Assembly: GCA_947502405.1 (NCBI GenBank) | Contig: CANMZT010000015.1 | Span: 36,553-100,552, forward strand | Source of the DNA: an uncultured Algibacter sp. | Lineage (GTDB): Bacteria > Bacteroidota > Bacteroidia > Flavobacteriales > Flavobacteriaceae | Direction of reading: 5' to 3' | DNA length: 64,000 bases | Position numbers and translations under genes: made by a program | Notes under the pieces: generated by a model | The model's input: only the letters and a program-made list of their open reading frames with translations | Told to the model about the DNA's origin: nothing | Databases searched by the model: none | In this document: piece after piece, positions 9,441-20,283 of the stretch | Position numbering within the stretch: the first letter of the stretch is position 1 | Layout of the letters: every line of letters starts with the position of its first letter

Positions 9441-10301
9441 TTATAAGTTCTTAGTATGGAAAGGCACTAAACCATCAATTGGTCTACGCTCAAAATTCCC
9501 GACTTTAAAGCCCATTTCTTCTGCAACCTCTTTAATTTCTTTCTGAGCAAAAAATGCAATTGAACCAGCAAAATGCACAGGAACCGTTTTTAATTCTTCC
9601 TTGTATTGCATAATCATATTTCTAGCAAATACTCGAATACCTTCTTTGATAAGGTTTATGGTGTATTCAGAATCTTTATGCAAGAACATAAACTCAGCAA
9701 AACTAGCTAAATATGCATTAGGACTTGGTTGTTTATAAAGGTTGTATTTTATAAAATCAGAATCCATATTGTATTTAGCTCCAAAAGCAATCTTAACATT
9801 TTCTGGCATGTGATTAAAATAGAAATCCCTGATAAGTTGTTTACCGTAATAGTTTCCTGAAGCATCATCCATAAGTATATAGCCTAACGAATTAACACGC
9901 TGATGTAGTTTTTCTCCATCATAATAACTACAGTTAGAACCCGTACCCATAATACATACTACGGCAGCTTCATCTGGTGCATTTATAGTTGCATAAACGG
10001 CAGCAAGTGTATCCTCATTAACTTCCACATGCGCATTGGGAAAAATATTTTCTAAAACATCCTTTAGAAGCATCCTTGGGTTTTCGGTACCACAACCAGC
10101 TCCATAAAAAAACACATGGGTAACTTTGTCACTATTAGAAATCAAATCATCACTTTTTCTAATGGTTTTATATAATTTTTTTTCGCTTAAAATTGCTGGA
10201 TTAAGCCCTTTGGTACGTACTTTCTCCATTAATTTATTACCATTATTATCTACTGATAACCAATCAGATTTTGTAGAACCACTATCAACTATTAGAATCA
10301 T
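9441..10301 (-). CDS. BadF/BadG-type ATPase, probable N-acetylglucosamine kinase
   Basis: This 286-residue protein opens with the actin-fold phosphate-1 motif (MILIVDSGSTKSDW) and has a second glycine-rich motif (VCIMGTGSNCSYYDG, around residue 115). That places it in the BadF/BadG/BcrA/BcrD ATPase group, which includes N-acetylglucosamine kinases. In flavobacteria this gene usually sits next to gapA and pfkA, as here, which favours a role in amino-sugar salvage rather than in activating 2-hydroxyacyl-CoA dehydratases. The family is certain and the substrate is inferred. Confidence 0.8.
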   Translation of the reverse strand: MILIVDSGSTKSDWLSVDNNGNKLMEKVRTKGLNPAILSEKKLYKTIRKSDDLISNSDKVTHVFFYGAGCGTENPRMLLKDVLENIFPNAHVEVNEDTLAAVYATINAPDEAAVVCIMGTGSNCSYYDGEKLHQRVNSLGYILMDDASGNYYGKQLIRDFYFNHMPENVKIAFGAKYNMDSDFIKYNLYKQPSPNAYLASFAEFMFLHKDSEYTINLIKEGIRVFARNMIMQYKEELKTVPVHFAGSIAFFAQKEIKEVAEEMGFKVGNFERRPIDGLVPFHTKNL

Positions 10302-10316
10302 AAGTTACTTTAAATA

Positions 10317-10368
10317 AAAAAACTCCACAGATTACTGTGCTCATTACACAATAACTCTGCGGAGTTAT
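10317..10368 (-). terminator. Terminator of the pfkA-gapA unit
   Basis: Arms at 10321-10331 and 10356-10366 (AACTCCACAGA against TCTGCGGAGTT) pair with a single mismatch. On the minus strand the stem is followed by a run of T (the A run at 10315-10322). It lies directly after the gapA stop. Confidence 0.8.
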
Positions 10369-10387
10369 TATTAATAATTTAATTAAT

Positions 10388-11410
<1,023 letters not shown>

Positions 11411-12397
11411 TTATGTGCTCATGATATCTGAGACACGAAGTAATTCTAAATTTATTTTTGTTTTACCTTTAATAGCATTGTCTAATGGCGTAAGTTCCAT
11501 TTTAGAGTTTATTAAACCAACCATATAATTGGTTTCTCCATTTAGCATAGATTCAACAGCTTTTACACCCATTCTACTTGCCAAAACTCTATCAAAACAT
11601 GAAGGAGCACCACCACGCTGCATGTGACCTAATACAGAGACCCTTACATCATAACCTTCCATATTTTCATCTACATATTCTTTAAGTTCAAAAATATTCT
11701 TTCCTATTTTATCACCTTCAGCCACAATAACTATACTTGATGTTTTACCTGTTTTTCGACTTTTGTTAAGCGATTCAACTAAACGCTCTAATCCTAAATC
11801 TTCTTCAGGTATTAAAATCTCTTCCGCACCTCCTGCAATTCCTGTGTTTAGTGCTATGTGACCTACATCTCGTCCCATGACCTCAATAAAGAATAATCGG
11901 TTATGAGAACTAGCAGTATCTCTAATTTTATCAATGGCATCAACTACCGTGTTAAGTGCTGTATCAAAACCTAGAGTATGAGAAGTTCCAAAAATATCGT
12001 TATCAATAGTTCCGGGAATACCCATTACTGGAAACCCAAACTCTTGATTAAATATCAATGCACCTGTAAAAGAACCATCACCACCCACAACTACAAGTCC
12101 ATCAACACCTTCATTTAGTAAATTTTCGTAGGCCTTTTGACGACCTTCTTTAGTTCTAAACTCTTTAGAGCGTGCAGATTTAAGTATAGTTCCGCCTTTA
12201 TTAATGATACCTTTCACACTTCTAGCATCCATGGCTTTGAAATCTCCTTCTATCAATCCTTCATAACCTCTGTAAACACCAACACACTCAACACTATGAT
12301 AAGCACAAGCTCTAACTACAGAACGAATTGCTGCATTCATACCAGGTGAATCTCCTCCAGAAGTTAATACGGCTATTTTTTTTATTGGTTTAGACAT
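11411..12397 (-). CDS. pfkA: ATP-dependent 6-phosphofructokinase
   Basis: At 328 residues it matches the bacterial PfkA family. The ATP-binding motif is LTSGGDSPGMNAAIR, with GGDGSF around residue 105, the catalytic GTIDNDI motif near 128 and the fructose-phosphate-binding HMQRGG near 250. It phosphorylates fructose 6-phosphate in the committed step of glycolysis. The glycine in GGDGS is the usual marker for ATP rather than pyrophosphate use. It is the first gene of the pfkA-gapA pair. Confidence 0.96.
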   Translation of the reverse strand: MSKPIKKIAVLTSGGDSPGMNAAIRSVVRACAYHSVECVGVYRGYEGLIEGDFKAMDARSVKGIINKGGTILKSARSKEFRTKEGRQKAYENLLNEGVDGLVVVGGDGSFTGALIFNQEFGFPVMGIPGTIDNDIFGTSHTLGFDTALNTVVDAIDKIRDTASSHNRLFFIEVMGRDVGHIALNTGIAGGAEEILIPEEDLGLERLVESLNKSRKTGKTSSIVIVAEGDKIGKNIFELKEYVDENMEGYDVRVSVLGHMQRGGAPSCFDRVLASRMGVKAVESMLNGETNYMVGLINSKMELTPLDNAIKGKTKINLELLRVSDIMST

Positions 12398-12541
12398 GTA
12401 TTTCTAAATTTAATACAGTAAAATTACTAAACAAAACCCATATATCTATACCATTTGCAGTAAATTAATAGTGCTACAAAAACTATAACGTTTTAGTTGA
12501 TAAAAAAAAGTTAACAATGTGAAAAACAGCTTAAAAAAGAG

Positions 12542-15500
12542 TTATTTTTCTGAAGATGTTTTGAATGAAATGTAGTCTGGAGTAGATTTTTCTTTCGCAT
12601 TTTCTGAAGATTCCTCGACTGTATTTTCTTCCTCTTTAGATTTTTTAAATAGCTTTCTTATTAATTCCTTAAATGTATCAAAATCTACATTATAAGAAAG
12701 ACCAATACCTTGCGTATATCCAATCTCTTCTCCAAAATTTCTAATACTATTTTCTCGATTGAATACTTTTGCAGTAAGTGTTCCTTCTTCATTTAATAAG
12801 AAATCAACTTCTACATCTCCTGCTATTACAGTTTCAGTAGCACCACCAACGGGTACCCCCACTTTTCCATTGATTAAAACACGGTCACTTATTTGAGTTT
12901 GTAAGGTAACCCCAAACCTATCATCTGTTTGATAATCTGGTCTATTTTGTCCAGCTTCATAATTTAAACCTACATTTAATTTACTATCACCAGAGGTGAA
13001 AATACCATTTAAAATACCGTTTAAACGCTCTGCTATAGTTCCTGATGCATTTAAATCGTTAAAACCACTTGAAAACGAACCAGTAGACACTAAAAATAAA
13101 GCTTGTCTATCACGTTCGTCTTGAGATTCTAAACGATAATTAAGCTCTGATTTTATAGTTGAATTTACATTTGGAAATTCAAAGCTAAAATTTGGGTCCA
13201 ATTGCTCTAAATTACCACTTAAATTAATATTGAGTTCTACAGGAATGCTTCTATTAATAGGATTATCTAGTAACGGAGAAGGATTCGCTTGTGTTTTGTA
13301 TACAGCAAGCATATTAATTATAGGTTCTGCTGGCTCACCTTCCCATGCTATTGTACCACCAGGTTGTACTATAAATTGTTTTTGTATTAAACCGCCATAA
13401 GCAAAGTTATAAATCCCTTCAAATACCGCAAAATCTCCCCACATATCAAACTTGCCGTTTGTATTTATTTCTACTAACAATCCACCACTACCACGACCTT
13501 TTAAAGCATGTCCTGTGTTTTTATCTATAATAAGCTCAACTTCAGCATCTTCAGTTACATCCAAATCAAAATCAAGCTCTAGCCCCTTTATTTCTTCAAA
13601 TACAACTTCTTCTCCTTTTTTTCTTGCTTCTTTTTCCTTTTTAGTTATAAAATGTATATAAGAATTATCACCAAAAGATTCTGAATCACTTAAAGGAATT
13701 TTAAAAACGGTACCTCGTTTTGTTTCACCTACAACACTAATAACCAGCTCGTCTGTAGGCCCATAAATACTAGCTCTTCCTCCAATAAAACCTGTTCCAT
13801 AATACAAAGACTCTTCGGTTTCTTCTGTGTCTAAAACTAATAATCTTGGAGTTACAATATTTAAACCTAAACTCCAATTTGAAAAATTTATATGGCTTAT
13901 ACTACCGTCTAACAATCCCTTTGAATTATGTTTGGTATCTGTTAATCTAATATTATTAAAAATAAATGTTTGATCTTTTAATGTTACCGAAGCACTTCTA
14001 TTAAAATCATAATCAACATTTAAATATGGAATTCCTAAGCCTCCTTCTTTAATAATCAAATCACCATTTATATCTGGTTTATTTAGGTTTCCAACTACTT
14101 TAACATTTCCATTGGCTTCTCCACGAATATCAGATAAAATACCATCTAATAATGGGTTTAATGGAAATAAATTAAATGCATTAAAATCTAAAGCAACATC
14201 TATTGTAGAACGCTTACCTAAAACCGAAATATCCCCTTTTGCACTAAACGATTTACTAATATCATTTTTAATATTAGCATTTACTTTATAATTGGTAAGT
14301 GATTCATTCCCTGTTATAGTGGCATCAAAAGAGCCCAATAAAAAGTTGTTAACTTTAAAATCATCAATTACAATAGTTGAATTTGGCAAATAGCTTCCTT
14401 TTTGCTGTAAAACATCTAATTTCCCATTAACATTACCAGCAAGAGATAAGCTATCTATATCTGGTGTGATTTTAGCTAAATCTACATTTTTGAAGTTTAG
14501 CTTAATATCTTTTTGAGTAGAATCTTTAATAAAACCTGAGAGTTTTATTTCTTCGTTTTTATGATTAATTCTAAACTTATCCAATCTAAACTTCGTAAGC
14601 TTCTTATCAAAAGATACCTTATGAAATTTATCTTGGTTTTCATTAATTAACCATTTGTTATTTTTTATTGTTACATCAGATTGTTTAAAGCCAATAACAG
14701 ATTCATTTTCTTCATTGATAGTATGATAAAAACTCAAATTATAGATATCATTGTTTCGCTTTCCTCCATTAAACTCAGATCGCATAAACAGCGTATCATT
14801 AACAGTTACGTTAATTAAATTAAATTTTGAAACATCATAATATTTAGTATTCAAACTATCAATTTCCACGTAAGTGTTAAATAATGGGTTGCTATTATCA
14901 ACCTGCAACTCAATATTATTAGCAAAGTTATCAAGAAACTTGATTTTTGGTGATTTGAATGTGAGTTTGAAATTCTCTTCTTTACTTTCAACCCGCCCCC
15001 TTATAAAGGTGTTTTTACCAAGTTCTACTTCTGGAAAAACAACTTCAACTATTTTATTATAAATTCTAAAATTAAAGTCTATACTTTGATTGTTATCCAC
15101 CTCATGCGGAATATAATTGGTATAGATGTGTCCTATTGAGTTTTCAAAAAGTTTCTTTAAATCTTTGAGAAAGAAACGACCTTTTAATTCGCCTTGAATT
15201 ATATCAGGAGAATTAAACTCTACAAATCTAATATCTTTTTCAAAGCGGGAAGACACATCAAAACGGTTAAAGTAATAGGTGTCATTTTCATTTTTATACA
15301 TGGTGTTTCTGAATGCAATTTTACCATGTGCATCGTCAAGACTACTACTGTTCATATTCATCTTGACCTTACTCTTAAAAATTGAAATACTATCTTTTTT
15401 TACAAAATTGAGCGTATTTAAGTTGGCGTAATCAACTACAGCTTCAAAATCATATTTTTTAATAGCTTCAGAAAAGTCCACTAAACCAGTAAAGTTTAAT

Positions 15501-16930
15501 TTAAGATTTTTATCATTTACATTTAAATTACCATCAAAAATTCTATTCTTAACATTACCAGCAACCTTAACATGCTTGTAATTATAATCATTATAAATCA
15601 CTTCGAATACCTCACCTTTAACTTGAGTATCAATTTTTTCAGCAGTAAAACCTTTTCCATTAACATCAAAATCTAAAGAGGCTATACCTACTTTTGGGTC
15701 GTTCAAAAATATACCAAAATCAAATGCTTCAAAAATCACTTGCCCTTTGTAATCGGCATTATCAATATCATTAATTTTAGTAATTTCTAAATTACTATCA
15801 ACAAACCCCAACTCGGTATCTATCTCTATATCAGCGACTACATTAGTGGATGTTACTTGAGAGTTTCCTCTAATTGTAAAATATCCTAATCTATCAAAAG
15901 ATGTTGGAATAGCTGCTCCTAAAACATTTGGTAAAAGTCCTTTTAAATCTTTATAAGTTGAAGATAAATTGCTGAAATCACCATTCATGTAAAAATCGTC
16001 TACTTCTTTGCTAAATAAATTCTTGAAATTTATATCACCATAAACCCTAGTGTTATAGTTTGTGTTTAGTCTTAAATTATGGGCCTTTAAATCGTTTAAA
16101 GTTCCTGTTAAATCCGCGCTAAACATTGCCGATTGATTAACACCAAACTCGTTATAAAAGGTATTAAGTTCGTCTAACAAAACATTAGAGTCGTTGAAAC
16201 TGGCATTAACTTGAACTTTATCCACAAAGTATTGTAAATCTTCGCGGGCATAAGAGAACTTTAAATCACCTTTAAGAACCGATCCTGGAGTATGTATTTT
16301 TAGGTTTGCAAAGGTCATATCCTCCAAGGTATATGCAAAATCGGTCATCATATTTTTAACCTCTACGCCTCTACTATCATTAAATGATAGTGTATTTATT
16401 CTAGCGCTTACATCACTTCCATTAATTAAGAAGTTAGTTGCATTAATGTTCAGATCATCAAAATGAAGTACTTTAGTAGTTTCCTTATTTTCATCGGAAA
16501 GCATAAATAGTCCGTCATAAATTGATACATCGCTTGAGGATAATAAGAAATTACTTTTACCAGTTCTGGGGTTATCATCTTCAAATCTATCAACAAAAAC
16601 ATCCAAATTGGTCTCCGTTTCACCTTCATAGGTTTTAATATTGAAAATCAAACTTTCAATATCTATATCACCAAAAACCAATTTTCCTTGAGATAAATTT
16701 TTAAAACTTAGAATAGACGTGTTGAGCTCTTGGATACTAATTAGCGTATCTTTTTTATAATCCTCAATGTAAATATTCTTAATCTCTACATCCCCATTAA
16801 ATTGTAAACTAACCTTTTCAATGTTGATGTTTGTTTTAAAATCATCATTCAAACGTTTTGTGGCATATTTACCTAAGCTTGTTTGTACAGCAGGAATAGA
16901 AAGCACCAGCACCAAAATGATGAATAACAA
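12542..16930 (-). CDS. tamB: TamB-like translocation and assembly / lipid transfer protein
   Basis: This very long protein (1462 residues from TTG 16930) has one N-terminal membrane anchor, then about 1000 residues of repeated beta-strand-rich sequence. It ends with the TamB C-terminal (DUF490) domain, seen in GGLIQKQFIVQPGGTIAWEGEP and in the VLINGKVGVPVGG and FNRENSIRNFGE blocks near the end. TamB-type proteins bridge the periplasm, form a hydrophobic groove and act in phospholipid transfer or in outer-membrane protein assembly with TamA or BamA. The last 50 residues are highly charged. The reading frame stays open for 16 more codons upstream of TTG 16930. These encode a basic anchor start (IKKFLKILAKIAGILL, ATC at 16978), so translation may begin at a non-standard codon. 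It is divergent from tsaD. Confidence 0.88.
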   Translation of the reverse strand: MLFIILVLVLSIPAVQTSLGKYATKRLNDDFKTNINIEKVSLQFNGDVEIKNIYIEDYKKDTLISIQELNTSILSFKNLSQGKLVFGDIDIESLIFNIKTYEGETETNLDVFVDRFEDDNPRTGKSNFLLSSSDVSIYDGLFMLSDENKETTKVLHFDDLNINATNFLINGSDVSARINTLSFNDSRGVEVKNMMTDFAYTLEDMTFANLKIHTPGSVLKGDLKFSYAREDLQYFVDKVQVNASFNDSNVLLDELNTFYNEFGVNQSAMFSADLTGTLNDLKAHNLRLNTNYNTRVYGDINFKNLFSKEVDDFYMNGDFSNLSSTYKDLKGLLPNVLGAAIPTSFDRLGYFTIRGNSQVTSTNVVADIEIDTELGFVDSNLEITKINDIDNADYKGQVIFEAFDFGIFLNDPKVGIASLDFDVNGKGFTAEKIDTQVKGEVFEVIYNDYNYKHVKVAGNVKNRIFDGNLNVNDKNLKLNFTGLVDFSEAIKKYDFEAVVDYANLNTLNFVKKDSISIFKSKVKMNMNSSSLDDAHGKIAFRNTMYKNENDTYYFNRFDVSSRFEKDIRFVEFNSPDIIQGELKGRFFLKDLKKLFENSIGHIYTNYIPHEVDNNQSIDFNFRIYNKIVEVVFPEVELGKNTFIRGRVESKEENFKLTFKSPKIKFLDNFANNIELQVDNSNPLFNTYVEIDSLNTKYYDVSKFNLINVTVNDTLFMRSEFNGGKRNNDIYNLSFYHTINEENESVIGFKQSDVTIKNNKWLINENQDKFHKVSFDKKLTKFRLDKFRINHKNEEIKLSGFIKDSTQKDIKLNFKNVDLAKITPDIDSLSLAGNVNGKLDVLQQKGSYLPNSTIVIDDFKVNNFLLGSFDATITGNESLTNYKVNANIKNDISKSFSAKGDISVLGKRSTIDVALDFNAFNLFPLNPLLDGILSDIRGEANGNVKVVGNLNKPDINGDLIIKEGGLGIPYLNVDYDFNRSASVTLKDQTFIFNNIRLTDTKHNSKGLLDGSISHINFSNWSLGLNIVTPRLLVLDTEETEESLYYGTGFIGGRASIYGPTDELVISVVGETKRGTVFKIPLSDSESFGDNSYIHFITKKEKEARKKGEEVVFEEIKGLELDFDLDVTEDAEVELIIDKNTGHALKGRGSGGLLVEINTNGKFDMWGDFAVFEGIYNFAYGGLIQKQFIVQPGGTIAWEGEPAEPIINMLAVYKTQANPSPLLDNPINRSIPVELNINLSGNLEQLDPNFSFEFPNVNSTIKSELNYRLESQDERDRQALFLVSTGSFSSGFNDLNASGTIAERLNGILNGIFTSGDSKLNVGLNYEAGQNRPDYQTDDRFGVTLQTQISDRVLINGKVGVPVGGATETVIAGDVEVDFLLNEEGTLTAKVFNRENSIRNFGEEIGYTQGIGLSYNVDFDTFKELIRKLFKKSKEEENTVEESSENAKEKSTPDYISFKTSSEK

Positions 16931-17100
16931 TAACAGAATACCTGCTATTTTTGCTAGTATTTTTAGAAATTTTTTGATGCCCTTAAAGTTATAACTTAAT
17001 TAAGAATAAACTACTTTTTCTTAGATAGCAATTATTTAAAAATATCTATCTAAGATAAACTACATTTACTTTATTACTCCTCAGTTGAAAAATAAATGAG

Positions 17101-17108
17101 TAGTTTTG
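17101..17108 (+). promoter_or_regulatory. Candidate -7 box for tsaD
   Basis: TAGTTTTG matches TAnnTTTG and lies 76 bases before the tsaD ATG. A divergent match, TAATTTTG on the minus strand (17151-17158), could serve tamB. Both motifs are short, so chance matches are possible. Confidence 0.3.
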
Positions 17109-17184
17109 TAATTACGAGTAAAAGTAGCCTTTGAGATGTTTATTCGTTTTCAAAATTAACAATTATTGTGCCTAAAATTCATTA

Positions 17185-18207
17185 ATGTCTTCACAAAATA
17201 TTTACATTCTAGGAATTGAGTCTTCTTGCGATGATACAGCAGCTTCCGTAATTCATAACGGCCGTATTTTAAGCAATGTTGTAGCCAGCCAAAAAATACA
17301 TGAAGAATATGGTGGTGTTGTACCAGAATTAGCTTCTAGAGCACATCAACAAAATATTGTACCAGTAGTGCATCAAGCCATAGAAAAAGCTGGTATTACT
17401 AAAGCACAGTTAAACGCTATAGCCTTTACTAAAGGCCCTGGTTTAATGGGCAGTTTGCTGGTAGGAACTTCTTTTGCGAAATCTTTAGCGTACGGATTAA
17501 ATATTCCTTTAATAGATGTGAACCACATGCAAGGACATATTCTAGCGCATTTTATAGATGAAGATGGGTTTGAAAAACCTCCATTTCCATTTTTAGCAAT
17601 GACTATTTCTGGCGGACATACACAAATAGTGAAAGTTGACAATTATTTTGAAATGACTGTTATAGGAGAAACCATTGATGATGCCGTTGGTGAAGCTTTT
17701 GACAAAAGCGGAAAGATTTTAGGTTTAGGCTATCCAGCAGGACCAGAAATTGATAGACGTGCAGCACTTGGAAACCCAAAAGCCTACCTATTTACTAAAC
17801 CAAAAGTGGATGGCTTAAACTTTAGTTTTTCTGGGTTTAAAACAGCTGTTCTTTATTTTATTCAACGTGAAGTAAAAGCAAATCCAAATTTTATTGAAGA
17901 AAACCTTAACGATATTTGTGCTTCTATTCAATACACTATTATTGGTATTTTAATAGATAAGCTAAAGCTAGCCACAAAACAAACAGGAATAAACCATATT
18001 GCTATTGGTGGTGGGGTGTCTGCAAATTCTGGAATTAGACAAGCTTTAAAAGATGGCGAACAAAAATTTGGTTGGACTACTTACATTCCTAAATTTGAAT
18101 TCACCACAGATAATGCTGCAATGATTGCTATTGTTGGTTATTTAAAATATTTAGGAGGTGATTTTGCTGAACAGGATGTTGTGGCTAGTGCACGATTGAA
18201 GATTTAA
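17185..18207 (+). CDS. tsaD: tRNA N6-threonylcarbamoyladenosine transferase subunit TsaD
   Basis: At 340 residues this is a full-length TsaD (Kae1/YgjD). It starts with LGIESSCDDTAASV, carries the metal-binding histidines in VNHMQGHILAHF (around residues 112-123), and has SGGHTQ and the C-terminal GGGVSAN and TTDNAAMIA motifs. With TsaB and TsaE it transfers the threonylcarbamoyl group to A37 of ANN-decoding tRNAs. Neither tsaB nor tsaE is in the window. Confidence 0.97.
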   Translation: MSSQNIYILGIESSCDDTAASVIHNGRILSNVVASQKIHEEYGGVVPELASRAHQQNIVPVVHQAIEKAGITKAQLNAIAFTKGPGLMGSLLVGTSFAKSLAYGLNIPLIDVNHMQGHILAHFIDEDGFEKPPFPFLAMTISGGHTQIVKVDNYFEMTVIGETIDDAVGEAFDKSGKILGLGYPAGPEIDRRAALGNPKAYLFTKPKVDGLNFSFSGFKTAVLYFIQREVKANPNFIEENLNDICASIQYTIIGILIDKLKLATKQTGINHIAIGGGVSANSGIRQALKDGEQKFGWTTYIPKFEFTTDNAAMIAIVGYLKYLGGDFAEQDVVASARLKI

Positions 18208-18232
18208 TTCGCCACTAATACACGAATATAAT

Positions 18233-18850
18233 TTGAATAATGACTTTATAATATCAATATTTAATACCATATTTTATGGTTTTTGCTTCACTTCATTAAT
18301 TAGTTATTTCTTATCTCTATCAAAATCTGAAAACATAAAACTACTCAATGAAAACTTCTTCAAACAATCCATTAAATGTATTAGAGTTTTTGGAATCATT
18401 TATCTAATTTACACCTTAAGTTATTCTATTTATTATTTTAATTTTGTTATTTCTAAAGAAGATTATTTGTCTACCAAAAATAGAGCAACTGGTTCCTATG
18501 CTTTGGCATATTGGTTTATGCTATTAAGACCAATTGTGTTTTCACTTTTAACACAATTATTATGGCTAAAAATATTTCTAAAGAAGAGTTTTGCAAATTT
18601 TATTTTAACTTTTATAATTTTTATTGTCGTTCTATTTTCCGGAGCAAACATTGAACGCTTTATAATTTTAATCACTTCATTACACAGAGATTATCTTCCA
18701 AGTAGCTGGAAACTTTATGATCCATCTGATTTATGGCACTTGATTCCATTATCTATATTTGCGTTCTTTATTGTAAGAATTGTAATCTATTCTTTTTTAA
18801 TTTTTATTTTCCAATTAGTAACCAAAAAATTTTCCAAACCAAAGTTATAA
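18233..18850 (+). CDS. Polytopic membrane protein of unknown function
   Basis: This 205-residue protein starts at TTG 18233, with no in-frame ATG until residue 94. I recognise no family. About five hydrophobic segments are visible (roughly residues 6-26, 50-75, 95-120, 122-148 and 175-200). The sequence is rich in Ile, Phe, Leu and Tyr, and the C-terminus is basic. It follows tsaD by 25 bases and precedes the PPIase gene on the same strand. Its anchor pattern would fit a small DUF2975-like or sensory membrane protein, but nothing in the sequence fixes a function. Confidence 0.6.
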   Translation: MNNDFIISIFNTIFYGFCFTSLISYFLSLSKSENIKLLNENFFKQSIKCIRVFGIIYLIYTLSYSIYYFNFVISKEDYLSTKNRATGSYALAYWFMLLRPIVFSLLTQLLWLKIFLKKSFANFILTFIIFIVVLFSGANIERFIILITSLHRDYLPSSWKLYDPSDLWHLIPLSIFAFFIVRIVIYSFLIFIFQLVTKKFSKPKL

Positions 18851-18937
18851 ACAATACCTTCTTAAAAACTTATCACAGCCAAATTCAAATTGCTTACTAT
18901 TACTTTTAAATTTGAAATCGAATTTAAAACCTACATT

Positions 18938-19576
18938 ATGCACAAACAATTACTTGTTTTAATATTTATTGGATTTACATCTGTTCTAACAGCTCAAACT
19001 TCAACTGAAGAAGAACTTTTAGTCATTGAAACACCAGAGCAAATTGAAACCTATTTAGAAACAAAAAAATCTAAAAAGAATAAATTAATCACTTTTAATG
19101 AAGAAAAACATAAAACAATTTTAGCCAAAGCACTTTTTAAGCTACCTACTGGTGGCACTAAAGTCAATGAAAATGAGTTTGAAAAAACATTTTATAAAGT
19201 TGTTACAAAAAACAAAAACACATATTATCGAGCCGCCTATATCTATTTAGATGCTACCAAATATAGCATCAATGAAATTGAGAAACTTCGAGAAAAAATC
19301 ATATTGCGCTACCAAACTGGAACCCCTTTTGATGTTTTAGCCAAACGTTATTCTTTAGACAAAAACGCAAACAAAGGTGGTGACACTGGTTGGTTTCTAG
19401 AAGGAGAAATGCATCCTGATTTTGAGGATAAAGTAATTCGCAATAATAACGACTTAAATTCTATTTTTACCATCAATATTCCTTCTGAAAATGGGTTTTA
19501 TGTTGTTTTGAAAACCCATGAGCCCAAGGAGATATTAGAAATTGAAGTTTTAAAAATTGTTGAAGCTAAAGAATAA
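18938..19576 (+). CDS. Secreted PpiC-type (parvulin) peptidyl-prolyl isomerase
   Basis: I chose ATG 18938 (212 residues) because it begins a clean signal peptide (MHKQLLVLIFIGFTSVLTAQ); the frame upstream gives only a non-signal extension. The rotamase domain spans about residues 90-205, with FDVLAKRYSLDKNANKGGDTGWF and the closing NGFYVVLKTHEP, both characteristic of parvulins. It probably assists folding of periplasmic or outer-membrane proteins. Its stop overlaps the rsmE start by one base (TAATG), so translation of the two is probably coupled. Confidence 0.8.
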   Translation: MHKQLLVLIFIGFTSVLTAQTSTEEELLVIETPEQIETYLETKKSKKNKLITFNEEKHKTILAKALFKLPTGGTKVNENEFEKTFYKVVTKNKNTYYRAAYIYLDATKYSINEIEKLREKIILRYQTGTPFDVLAKRYSLDKNANKGGDTGWFLEGEMHPDFEDKVIRNNNDLNSIFTINIPSENGFYVVLKTHEPKEILEIEVLKIVEAKE

Positions 19577-20283
19577 TGCAACTTTTTTACAATCCAAATA
19601 TTAACGAAAACACTACAGACTTTACTTTTGAAAGAGAAGAGAGTAAACATATTGTAAAAGTGCTTCGTAAAAATATTGGCGATACTTTACATATTACCAA
19701 CGGTATAGGTTGGCTATTTACTGCTGAAATTACTATTCCAAATATTAATAAATGTACAGCTAAAATAGTTGAAAAAAAAATTCAAAAACCAAAAGCATAT
19801 TATTTACATTTAGCTGTGGCTCCAACAAAAATGAATGATAGGTATGAATGGTTTTTAGAAAAAGCTACTGAGATTGGTGTAGATTCCGTAACCCCTATTA
19901 TTTGTGATCACAGTGAACGAAAAGTAATTAAGGCTGAACGGTTTGAGCGTATTTTACAATCTGCAATGAAACAATCTTTAAGCTGTTACTTACCAAAGTT
20001 GAATCCAGTTTTATCCTTTCAAGAATTTATTAATCAAAATTTTGATGATGATCTTTTTATTGCGCATTGTGAAGAAACCGATAGAAAATCATTGAAGCAA
20101 CAATTAAAACCTAGAACTAATACAACCATTTTAATTGGTCCCGAAGGCGATTTTTCTGTTAAAGAAATAGCAAAAGCCATAGAAAATAATTTTATTCCTG
20201 TAACTTTGGGTAAAACTAGATTGCGTACGGAAACTGCGGCAATTGTAGCGTGCCACTCTGTTGCTTATACCAATCATTTATAA
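19576..20283 (+). CDS. rsmE: 16S rRNA m3U1498 methyltransferase RsmE
   Basis: At 235 residues it is a normal RsmE of the SPOUT class. An N-terminal PUA-like part contains EESKHIVKVLRKNIGD. The knotted C-terminal part has the SAM-binding ILIGPEGDFS and LGKTRLRTETAAI motifs. It methylates U1498 in helix 44 of 16S rRNA. The gene overlaps the PPIase stop by one base and its own stop overlaps the convergent DUF1223 gene by six bases. Confidence 0.95.
   Translation: MQLFYNPNINENTTDFTFEREESKHIVKVLRKNIGDTLHITNGIGWLFTAEITIPNINKCTAKIVEKKIQKPKAYYLHLAVAPTKMNDRYEWFLEKATEIGVDSVTPIICDHSERKVIKAERFERILQSAMKQSLSCYLPKLNPVLSFQEFINQNFDDDLFIAHCEETDRKSLKQQLKPRTNTTILIGPEGDFSVKEIAKAIENNFIPVTLGKTRLRTETAAIVACHSVAYTNHL

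Noticed and set aside
9441..10301. Activator of 2-hydroxyacyl-CoA dehydratase
   Set aside because: The BadF fold allows it, but no dehydratase genes or activator cysteine cluster are present, and the glycolytic neighbours favour a sugar kinase.
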